From NCBI RefSeq assembly GCF_012939995.1, contig NZ_SPMZ01000007.1, forward strand, positions 1-46,787: 46,787 nt of DNA. The letters run 5' to 3'. Positions 39,918-46,787 of this stretch are shown in pieces. The notes below the pieces were generated by a model. That model saw only the letters and a list, made by a program, of their open reading frames with translations, was not told the origin of the DNA and did no database searches. Positions within the stretch are counted from its first letter, which is position 1. Each line of letters begins with the position of its first letter. The stretch comes from Candidatus Competibacter phosphatis. GTDB lineage: Bacteria; Pseudomonadota; Gammaproteobacteria; Competibacterales; Competibacteraceae. The position numbers and the translations under genes are program-made.

Positions 39918-40373
39918 ATGCGAAGCCTGTATAACACGATCCGGTACGTGGAGCGCAGCGGCTGCCCATGGCGGATGTTGCCGAACTCCTGACGGTCGTT
40001 GCGCATTCCTGTGGCATCTCCGACACACGCGGCAGCCATCTCGTGCTCATCCGCCTGTTTATCCTCCTGCCCCACCTGCTTAAACGCTTCGTGGATGGTG
40101 GCTACCAGCAGGGCGTCATTGACTGGGTCAAGGCCCTATTCGGCCTACTGCCTTGAAGTCGTCAAACGACCCGATGTTCCCCAGTTTGTCGTCCTGCCCA
40201 AACGCTGGATCATCGAGCGTACCTTCGCATGGCTTGCATGGCACCGAAGACTTTCCAAGGACTTCGCATATTCCCCCCAAGTCCTCCGAAGCGATGGTTT
40301 ACATCGCTTCCAACTCCATCATGCTCAGAAGATATATTCTTTAGATATATTCTTTGTGACAGCTTCTAAATAG
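39918..40373 (+). pseudogene. IS5-family (IS1031-like) transposase remnant
   Basis: Three broken frames keep family motifs. MRSLYNTIRYVERSGCPWRM gives the N-terminal 'Y..RtGc.WRmLP' motif. A second frame has [13 protein letters not shown] and [11 protein letters not shown] third has [20 protein letters not shown], then [18 protein letters not shown]. The central part with the first catalytic Asp is missing, and stops or shifts occur at 39990 and about 40150. No intact transposase can be made. The right end next to 40356-40372 resembles the end of the MITE-like element at 42867-43000. Confidence 0.82.
40330..40355. repeat. Exact 13-base tandem duplication
   Basis: The unit AGATATATTCTTT occurs twice in a row (40330-40342 and 40343-40355) inside the 3' end of the transposase remnant. 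It probably arose by slippage in AT-rich sequence. Confidence 0.85.
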
Positions 40374-40409
40374 GCGAAAACTCCATAAGTCACTCTTAAG
40401 GAAACCCTG

Positions 40410-41948
40410 ATGGCGATCAAGATGGGACCGATTTTAGGATTTCGCGGGCAGCGACAAGGTGAGTGGTGGGTGTCGGTGTTGCTGGTCACCGATGCGCAAA
40501 CCGATAGGCACCGGCTGACTTTCACGCCGGCTGGCGGGGTTGAAACATCCGTCGCGGCGACCCTGCTCAAGGCCATGCCGGAAGGCAAGCCGAGCCTGCG
40601 AGCTTGGCGCTGGGATTTCGCGGTGCGGCAAACGGATGTGGAGCAGCAGATCCGCTACGAGGTCCTCGGGACCTCTGCGGAATTCTGGGTGCCGGCTCAA
40701 GGTTCAATGCCTAATATCGCTTACGCTTCCTGCAATGGTTTCTCCAGCGTGAAGGTGAAAAACAGTTGCAAGGTTCCCCAGCGGTTGTGGGTGGATCTCG
40801 CCGCCAAGCATGCCGAGCGGCACTACCATCTGCTGATGATGGGCGGTGATCAGGTCTACGCGGATTCGATTTGGGAGGTGGTCCCCGAGTTGAGCGAGTG
40901 GGCGGGGTTGCCGGTCGAGCAGGCCATCAAGCGTTCATTCACCGCCGATATGGCGCGAAAGGTCGATCGGTTCTACAGCGAACTCTATATTCAAAACTGG
41001 GGCCAGAAGGAGCCGGCGAGCATGCTGGCGCGTATCCCGACTCTGATGATGTGGGATGATCACGACATCTTCGACGGCTGGGGCTCCTATTCCCCGGAAC
41101 TCCAGCGGTGCGCGGTGCATCAGGGCATCTTCAATGCAGCCCGCGACTACTTTGCCCTCTACCAGTTGCAATTGGCGAAAGACGAAAGACATCCTCTCGC
41201 GATACCCGCCAGCACATCATTCGCCCATGGCTGCACGATCGAGCTGGAGCGCGATCACGCGATGGTGATCTTGGCGCTCGACATGCGCAACGACCGCAAC
41301 GATTCCCAAGTGATCGGCCCGGAGAACTGGCAAGCGGTCTACGACTGGCTCGATGCCTTGCCCAACGATGATCGGTCTCGCCATCTGCTGATCTTATCCA
41401 GTATCCCCGTGGTGCATCCCGATTTTTCCCTCATCGAGCGGACACTGTCCGTTTTTCCTGGCCAGCAAGAGCTGGAAGACGATCTTCGCGATCACTGGAA
41501 CAGCCCGGCCCATAAGCAGGAGCGCTTGCGCTTCATCCATCGGCTGCTCGCCTTGAGCCAGGCGCGAAAGTACCGCGTGACGCTGCTTTCTGGCGACGTG
41601 CATGTCGGTGCGGTCGGCATTGTGACTAGTAGCCGCGATGGCGCGAGTGATCGCTCGGCCCAAGTCATCTCGCAACTGACTTCGTCTGGTATCGTTCACC
41701 CGGCACCGCCAGGGGTCATGCTGTTTTTCTTGGAAAACGTGATGGGCAAGCAATATGTTGATGATCGCGACATCACCTCCGAAATGACGCCGTTTCCCGG
41801 TACCCGCACGTACTACATCGGCACCCGCAACTGGCTAGCGTTGGAACCGGACGAGAGCGGGCGCATCTGGGCCAAGTGGCATGTCGAAAATGTCTCTCAA
41901 CCTTATACCAAGGTGATCCATCCCATCGGGTATAAAATACTCGAATAA
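40410..41948 (+). CDS. PhoD-like metallophosphatase
   Basis: A 512-residue alkaline phosphatase D-like enzyme. Metal-binding motifs are HLLMMGGDQVYADSIW, TLMMWDDHDIFDGWGS and VTLLSGDVHVGAVG, in the PhoD order. An N-terminal beta-rich region of about 100 residues precedes the catalytic domain. I see no signal peptide or Tat motif, so unlike classical PhoD this form may be cytoplasmic. It starts at ATG 40410 with AAGGAAAC upstream, right after the transposase remnant. The substrate is not evident. Confidence 0.88.
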   Translation: MAIKMGPILGFRGQRQGEWWVSVLLVTDAQTDRHRLTFTPAGGVETSVAATLLKAMPEGKPSLRAWRWDFAVRQTDVEQQIRYEVLGTSAEFWVPAQGSMPNIAYASCNGFSSVKVKNSCKVPQRLWVDLAAKHAERHYHLLMMGGDQVYADSIWEVVPELSEWAGLPVEQAIKRSFTADMARKVDRFYSELYIQNWGQKEPASMLARIPTLMMWDDHDIFDGWGSYSPELQRCAVHQGIFNAARDYFALYQLQLAKDERHPLAIPASTSFAHGCTIELERDHAMVILALDMRNDRNDSQVIGPENWQAVYDWLDALPNDDRSRHLLILSSIPVVHPDFSLIERTLSVFPGQQELEDDLRDHWNSPAHKQERLRFIHRLLALSQARKYRVTLLSGDVHVGAVGIVTSSRDGASDRSAQVISQLTSSGIVHPAPPGVMLFFLENVMGKQYVDDRDITSEMTPFPGTRTYYIGTRNWLALEPDESGRIWAKWHVENVSQPYTKVIHPIGYKILE

Positions 41949-42440
41949 GGTCAGATTGTTGGGTATCTGGTTGCCCGCCGTCGGGAGCCGGTGGTAAGGG
42001 CGGGGCACCATGTTTGCCGGGAAAAACCGCCTGGACCGTGCCCTGCTGGCCTATTGGGGTGAAAGCCGTCATTGCCTTTCGGCCATGCTTGCCCAGAACC
42101 TTGGTCCGCCAGCCCTATCCTTCCTGGTAGTCCACCATTACCAGTGCCCATGGGTGAGACGTGAAAAGCCTGCGCTTGTAAGGTGGCGGGGAGGGGCTAT
42201 TCGAATTCTCCTGAATCGAGCAAGTTTGGGATAGGATCACGAAAGGAATGTCGCTGCGTGGGATCCATTCATGCTAAATCCTTGGAGAACGGGACGGGAA
42301 TGCGACAAATTGTCGCATCTCTCAGGAGTGGGGGAGCCGCTACAATGAAATCGTCGTGACGCCAAAGGCGAGCGATGGGAAACGGCACTGTCCAGGAAGG
42401 TACGAAAAGCGCCGTTGGCGTGAAGTCGAGAAGGCGACGG
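41949..42440. other. Intergenic stretch with a palindrome, no supported gene
   Basis: No gene is supported here. Short frames on both strands (for example minus 41773-42072) lack recognisable motifs and overlap the PhoD-like gene. The part after 42240 has lower coding character and holds the 19-base palindrome at 42300-42318 and a TACAAT (42341-42346) without a matching -35 box. The region may contain gene debris from past insertions. Confidence 0.4.
42300..42318. promoter_or_regulatory. Palindrome resembling a RegA/PrrA-type site
   Basis: ATGCGACAA and TTGTCGCAT are perfect 9-base arms around a single A. Read as half-sites it is GCGAC-N5-GTCGC, similar to the sites reported for RegA/PrrA-type regulators (GCG-C and G-CGC halves with variable spacing). 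The regA homologue lies about 2 kb away. No obvious gene starts next to it, so its target is unclear. Confidence 0.4.
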
Positions 42441-42890
42441 CTATAAGGTGCCTCCGGCGTTTTCGAAGTCGGCGTATAGAGTCGCTTGCCGCGATGGGTC
42501 AATGTTCAACCCCAACCGCAAGCTAATCTGCGACGGTGAGAAGATACCGCGCACCGCCGACTTGCCAGTTTCTGGATCACGATCCGGCACCAGCGCGTGT
42601 TGGCGATCGACCTGTCGTAAGGTCGCGATGAGGTCGCCGACCCGGGCGCGCTGTATGTCTTCCATCGACAACAGCTCCAGTTTCGGTCTGAGCGTCATGA
42701 CGTCGGAAACTCGCAAATCTTCTCGGACTCCGCCGGCCTTGGCCAGAATGCGGTGAGGTTTGTCGCCGGCGATGTCGCGACTGGTGAGTAGGCCGATGAT
42801 GTTGTCATCGGCGTCGCACACCAGCAGTATGCGGATTCCACGCTTGATCATGATTTCCACGGTTTTGAGAGACTGTATAAAAACTAACAT
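42441..42890 (-). pseudogene. CBS-domain protein, 5' end lost at the MITE-like element
   Basis: The frame carries part of a CBS pair: VEIMIKRGIRILLVCDADDN, IIGLLTSRDIAGDKPHRIL, then RVSDVMTLRPKLELLSMEDI and HALVPDRDPETGKSAVRGIF. A CBS module should start with a strand such as 'V....s...A...M', but here the first residues (MLVFIQS) are encoded by the terminal repeat of the MITE-like element. So the real N-terminus has been removed or replaced. CBS domains bind adenine nucleotides; a stand-alone regulatory role is likely for the parent gene. Confidence 0.78.
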
Positions 42891-43000
42891 ATTGATTATA
42901 TGATATTAACTTCCGGTAGTATTCGACCAATATCATGCGTAAACGGACTTTTACGCATAACCTGTTGATTTACGGTTTGGTGTTTTTGTACAGCTTCTGA
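42867..43000. mobile_element. MITE-like element with IS5-type ends
   Basis: A 134-base AT-rich element. Its left end GAGACTGTATAAAAAC (about 42869-42884) and right end GTTTTTGTACAGCTTCTGA (42982-43000) are imperfect inverted repeats (11 of 14 in the core). Inside are ATGCGTAAA/TTTACGCAT (42935-42943 and 42950-42958) and GATATT/AATATC (42902-42907 and 42929-42934). It encodes no protein. The right end resembles the end of the IS5-like remnant near 40356-40372, which suggests mobilisation by that family. No target duplication is certain. Confidence 0.65.
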
Positions 43001-43001
43001 G

Positions 43002-44237
43002 ATGGACGATTTGCGACGCCTGTTGTTACTCCGCTTGCTGGTGATCCTGGGACCCGGCGTCATGCTGCTCTGGTTGTATTTTGGGCTGACGCCGCCGCAA
43101 CCGTTGCCGCCGTGGTCCATCGTGTCGTTTCTGGGGCTGATGGCATTGGCTTTCGTTGCCTTGCGTCTGCGGTCCCGGCTTTTGAAGCCGGTGGCGGCCT
43201 GGGAGTTGTTCGCCTGTTTGCAGCTTGATGTGCTGGCCTTGGCGATGCTGTTGTATTTCGGTGGTGGGGCTAGTAACCCATTCATTTCCATGCTGCTGTT
43301 GCCCATGATCGTGAGCGCGGCGCTGTTGCCGGCCGGCTATGTCTGGGCAATGGCGGGCGTGACGGTGGCGGTGTACACGGCGCTGATGTTTCGTTACCTG
43401 CCCTTGCCCGGCATGCTCAGTGGTCACGGTCCCGGCTTTCACGCCCATCTGTGGGGAATGTGGCTGGTGTTCGTGATCAGCGCCTTGCTCATCGCCGGTT
43501 TCGTGGCACGGTTGGCGGCGACATTGCGCAATCGGGATCGTGAGGTGGCCCGCCTGCGGGAAAAAGCGTTGCGCGACGAGCAGATTCTGGTTCTGGGCAT
43601 GTTCGGGGCCGGCGCGGCCCACGAGCTAGGCACACCCCTGTCCACCATCGCCATATTGGCCAAGGAACTGGAACGCGAATACGGTGAAGATTCGGCGCTG
43701 GGCGCCGATTTGCGAACCTTGCGTCAACAGGTGGAGGCGTGCAAATCCATTCTTGGCGATTTGCTGCGCGGCGCCGATCTATTGGCCGACCGCGATGCCG
43801 CGCAAACGCTGGACGTGTTGTTGGAGCGCACGCGCGACCGCTGGCAACTGCTTCGTCCCTGGGTACCACTGCGGGTCAACTGTGCGGGACCGCTGCCACC
43901 ACCGGCCGTGGTCTCGCCGCAAACCATCGGCCAAACCTTGATCAGTCTGCTCAACAACGCGGCCGACGCCTGTCCCGAGGGTGTGGAACTGGCGGGGCGC
44001 TGGGATCGGCGGCGGGTCGTAATCGAGATTTGCGATCGGGGACCGGGTCCCCCGTCGGAGGTGGTGAATCGTGTTGGTGAAGCGTTCTTGTCCACCAAGG
44101 ATGGCGGCATGGGCATCGGGTTGTTGCTCGCGAATGCCGCCTTGGAGCGATTGGGAGGGCGGGTGAGCTTGTCGCGCGATCCGCGAGGAGGAACTCGTAC
44201 CCGTATCGATTTGCCTAACCGGCTTGAGGCCGCATGA
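43002..44237 (+). CDS. regB: Redox sensor histidine kinase RegB/PrrB/RoxS family
   Basis: A 411-residue kinase with six membrane helices. The quinone-binding heptapeptide GGASNPF is at residues 88-94, the H-box has GAGAAHELGTPLSTI with His207, and a redox-type Cys247 lies 40 residues further (VEACKSIL), the same spacing as His225-Cys265 of R. capsulatus RegB. N- and G-boxes are SLLNNAADACPE and GGMGIGLLLANAALE. It senses the redox state of the quinone pool in the family. The ATG lies one base after the MITE-like element, with no clear ribosome-binding site, so the N-terminus may be slightly trimmed. Its stop overlaps regA. Confidence 0.93.
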   Translation: MDDLRRLLLLRLLVILGPGVMLLWLYFGLTPPQPLPPWSIVSFLGLMALAFVALRLRSRLLKPVAAWELFACLQLDVLALAMLLYFGGGASNPFISMLLLPMIVSAALLPAGYVWAMAGVTVAVYTALMFRYLPLPGMLSGHGPGFHAHLWGMWLVFVISALLIAGFVARLAATLRNRDREVARLREKALRDEQILVLGMFGAGAAHELGTPLSTIAILAKELEREYGEDSALGADLRTLRQQVEACKSILGDLLRGADLLADRDAAQTLDVLLERTRDRWQLLRPWVPLRVNCAGPLPPPAVVSPQTIGQTLISLLNNAADACPEGVELAGRWDRRRVVIEICDRGPGPPSEVVNRVGEAFLSTKDGGMGIGLLLANAALERLGGRVSLSRDPRGGTRTRIDLPNRLEAA

Positions 44238-44779
44238 CGGTTTCCGCCGAACGCTCCAGCCTGCTGCTGGTGGATGACGATCCCACGTTCTGTCGGGTGC
44301 TGGGACTTGCGTTGAACCGGCGCGGTTTTGCCGTGGCCATGGCACACAGCGGCGCGGCGGCCTTGCAACAGGCACGAATCGAACCACCGGAATACGCCAT
44401 CGTGGATCTCAACTTGGCCGGCGATTCGGGATTGGGTCTGATCCCCAGCCTGCTGGCGCTCGACCCCGACACGCGCATCGTGGTGCTGACCGGCTATGCC
44501 AGCATCGCCACGGCGGTGGAGGCCATCAAACTGGGTGCGTTAAATTATCTGGCCAAACCCGCCGACGCGGATCAGGTGCTGGCGGCGTTCGTTACCACGG
44601 AGGGCGATCCCAGCACACCGGTCAACGTGCGCCCCTTGAGCGTAAATCGTCTGGAATGGGAACACATTCAACGAGTTCTACGCGATAATGATGGCAACAT
44701 CTCCGCCACCGCCCGGCAGTTGGGCATGCATCGTCGCACCTTGCAGCGTAAGCTGGCCAAGCGGCCGGTTCGGTTCTAG
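44234..44779 (+). CDS. regA: Redox response regulator RegA/PrrA/RoxR family
   Basis: A 181-residue regulator. The receiver has LLLVDDDPTFCRVLGLALNR, phospho-acceptor Asp58 in YAIVDLNLAGDSGLGLIPSL and the lysine in LNYLAKPADAD. The C-terminal Fis-type helix-turn-helix NISATARQLGMHRRTLQRKL followed by AKRPVR is the hallmark of the RegA/PrrA/ActR family. It overlaps regB by four bases. In the family it controls respiration, carbon fixation and nitrogen genes in response to redox state; the targets here are unknown. Confidence 0.95.
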   Translation: MTVSAERSSLLLVDDDPTFCRVLGLALNRRGFAVAMAHSGAAALQQARIEPPEYAIVDLNLAGDSGLGLIPSLLALDPDTRIVVLTGYASIATAVEAIKLGALNYLAKPADADQVLAAFVTTEGDPSTPVNVRPLSVNRLEWEHIQRVLRDNDGNISATARQLGMHRRTLQRKLAKRPVRF

Positions 44780-44852
44780 CCCATCCAAGGGGGAGCACGG
44801 TTTGGTTCCTGCTTCCACCTTAAACCTCCTACCTTAACGAAGCGGCTCGCCA

Positions 44853-46787
44853 ATGCTGACCAAGACGCCCAAGACTACCTATCTCAAGGATTACGCTCCA
44901 CCCGCCTATCGCCTGCCGATGATCGATCTGCGTTTCGAACTGGGCGAGGATTTCACCACGGTACGTTCCCACCTGCGGGTCGAACGCATCGACGCCACTT
45001 CGGCCGGCACGCCATTGGTGCTGGACGGTCAACAGTTGGAACTGGTCGCGCTGGAATTGGACGGCGTGCCACTGGCGGCCGACCGGTATCGGGTCGAGGA
45101 GGAGCGGCTGACGTTGTTGGCCCCGCCGGCATCGTTCGAGCTGACGGTGGTGACGCGCATCCGGCCGCAAGACAACATCTCGCTGGAAGGCTTGTATCAA
45201 TCCAGCGGTAATTTCTGTACCCAGTGCGAAGCGGAAGGGTTCCGCAAGATCACCTACTTCCTCGACCGGCCGGATGCAATGGCGGTCTTTACCACCACCC
45301 TGGTGGCGGACAAGACGCGCTATCCGGTGCTACTGTCCAACGGTAATCCGGTGGACGGAGGCGAGTTGGACGATGGCCGGCACTGGGCCACTTGGCATGA
45401 TCCCTTTCCCAAGCCCTGTTATCTGTTTGCCCTGGTTGCCGGTCATCTCCGCCATCTCGAAGATACCTTTAACACCCGTTCCGGGCGCGAGGTAAGGCTG
45501 CGTATCTACGTCGAGCCGGACAATCTCGATCAATGCGAGCATGCGATGTATGCGCTCAAGGCCGCCATGGCTTGGGACGAGCAGCGCTTCGGGCTGGAAT
45601 ACGATCTGGATCTGTATCAGATCGTGGCGGTCGGCGATTTCAACATGGGGGCGATGGAGAACAAGGGCCTCAACATCTTCAACACCAAATATGTGCTGGC
45701 CAAGCCGGAAATCGCCACCGACGCCGACTATCAGGGCATCCTAGGTGTTATCGGTCACGAATACTTCCACAACTGGACCGGTAATCGGGTCACCTGCCGC
45801 GACTGGTTCCAACTCAGCCTCAAGGAAGGGCTGACCGTGTTCCGCGATCAGGAGTTTTCTTCCGATCTCGGTTCGCGCGGGGTCAAACGCATCGAAGATG
45901 TGCGGATGCTGCGCACCAGCCAGTTCCCACAGGACGCTGGGCCGATGGCGCATCCGGTGCGACCGGATTCCTATATCGAGATCAACAACTTCTACACCGT
46001 CACCATCTACAACAAGGGTGCCGAGGTGATTCGGATGATCGAGACCTTGCTCGGTCGGGACGGGTTCCGGCGTGGCATGGATCTTTATTTCCAGCGCCAC
46101 GATGGTCAGGCGGTGACCTGCGACGATTTCGTGGCGGCGATGGCCGATGCCAACGCTGCCGATCTGAGCCAATTCAAGCGCTGGTACCATCAGGCCGGTA
46201 CCCCGGAACTGACCGTCAGCGATAGCCATGACGCGACGACATGCACTTATACGCTGACCGTGCGCCAGTCCTGCCCGCCGACGCCGGGCCAACCTAGCAA
46301 GGAACCGTTTCACATTCCGCTGGCGCTGGGGTTGCTGGACGCGGCGGGTCACGATCTGCCGCTGCAACTGGAGGGAGAGAACGAGCCACGCGGGACGACC
46401 CGAGTGCTGGAACTGCGCCAATCCGAGCACACCTTCCGGTTCGAAAATGTCCCGGCGCGGCCCGTACCCTCATTGTTGCGCGGTTTTTCCGCCCCGGTCC
46501 GGTTGAACAGCGCCGAGAGCGACGCGGACCTGCGGTTCCGCTTGGCCCGCGATAGCGATGATTTCAACCGCTGGGATGCTGGCCAAACGCTGGCGGTGCG
46601 CACCATCCTGGCCCTGGTCGAGGATCGCCGCCAAGGGCGGAACTGGACGTTGCCCGAATCGTTCGGCGCCGCTTTTGGCCAAGCGCTGGAGTCTGGGGCC
46701 GATCCGGCGCTGTTGGCTCAGGTGTTGACCCTGCCCGGCGAAACCTATCTGGCCGAACAGATGGAGGAGGTGGATGTGGACGGCATT
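44853..46787 (+). CDS. pepN: Aminopeptidase N, 3' end beyond window
   Basis: The first 645 residues of an M1 zinc aminopeptidase; the frame is open to the window end. Motifs are GAMEN at 266-270 (substrate amino-group recognition) and HEYFH at 302-306 with the third zinc ligand Glu325 (LSLKEGLTVF), matching E. coli PepN spacing. The N-terminus MLTKTPKTTYLKDYAPPAYR is typical, and QSSGNFCTQCEAEGFRKITY follows. E. coli PepN is 870 residues, so roughly 225 residues lie outside the window. It is a separate unit from regBA. Confidence 0.97.
   Translation, partial: MLTKTPKTTYLKDYAPPAYRLPMIDLRFELGEDFTTVRSHLRVERIDATSAGTPLVLDGQQLELVALELDGVPLAADRYRVEEERLTLLAPPASFELTVVTRIRPQDNISLEGLYQSSGNFCTQCEAEGFRKITYFLDRPDAMAVFTTTLVADKTRYPVLLSNGNPVDGGELDDGRHWATWHDPFPKPCYLFALVAGHLRHLEDTFNTRSGREVRLRIYVEPDNLDQCEHAMYALKAAMAWDEQRFGLEYDLDLYQIVAVGDFNMGAMENKGLNIFNTKYVLAKPEIATDADYQGILGVIGHEYFHNWTGNRVTCRDWFQLSLKEGLTVFRDQEFSSDLGSRGVKRIEDVRMLRTSQFPQDAGPMAHPVRPDSYIEINNFYTVTIYNKGAEVIRMIETLLGRDGFRRGMDLYFQRHDGQAVTCDDFVAAMADANAADLSQFKRWYHQAGTPELTVSDSHDATTCTYTLTVRQSCPPTPGQPSKEPFHIPLALGLLDAAGHDLPLQLEGENEPRGTTRVLELRQSEHTFRFENVPARPVPSLLRGFSAPVRLNSAESDADLRFRLARDSDDFNRWDAGQTLAVRTILALVEDRRQGRNWTLPESFGAAFGQALESGADPALLAQVLTLPGETYLAEQMEEVDVDGI

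Noticed and set aside
41773..42072. Minus-strand 99-residue frame
   Set aside because: Overlaps the PhoD-like gene, no motifs, no ribosome-binding site.

Overview
The window reads as a chromosomal segment of a GC-rich gammaproteobacterium. Supporting signs are a ubiC-ubiA ubiquinone pair, a parE of E. coli length, a pntAA-pntAB-pntB transhydrogenase, a RegB/RegA redox pair and an aminopeptidase N. The mixture would suit a metabolically flexible environmental organism such as a Competibacter-like lineage, but that placement is inference only. The whole window is densely coding, with short operons on both strands.

Layout: (1) 1-1129, minus strand: an HNH endonuclease and an unrecognised protein cut by the window edge. 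(2) 1449-4310: three-gene proton-translocating transhydrogenase with its own terminator. (3) 4444-4868: queF with a frameshift. (4) 4886-11590: a complete nine-gene N-type ATPase operon, atpDCQRBEFAG. (5) 11603-16005: pyrF, tRNA-Asn, a HIT protein, an alpha/beta hydrolase, a small monooxygenase-like protein, ubiA and ubiC. (6) 16269-19993: a membrane pentapeptide-repeat protein and a Kef-type antiporter, each interrupted at a homopolymer. (7) 20262-24747: tkt-gap-pgk central carbon genes behind a structured leader. (8) 24997-28269: an RRM protein, parE and a periplasmic Cache protein. (9) 28535-33002: gamma carbonic anhydrase-like protein, then MoxR-DUF58-transglutaminase. (10) 33071-39860: a two-component system divergent from an outer-membrane protein, a secreted alkylsulfatase-like enzyme and a MipA/OmpV protein. 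(11) 39918-43000: an IS5-type transposase remnant, a PhoD-like phosphatase, a truncated CBS gene and a MITE-like element. (12) 43002-46787: regB-regA and the 5' part of pepN.

Main points of interest. The N-ATPase c subunit carries both an extra helix-1 glutamate and an ESTxxY site, so its coupling ion is not obvious. The tkt leader folds into nested helices that I cannot assign to a known riboswitch. The 33-40 kb cluster looks like a self-contained surface and sulfate-ester module. A MITE-like element sits between a CBS gene that lost its 5' end and the very start of regB. Four otherwise normal genes (queF, the pentapeptide protein, the Kef-type antiporter and the transglutaminase) are broken by single-base changes in homopolymer runs, which points to sequencing error more than to real pseudogenes.
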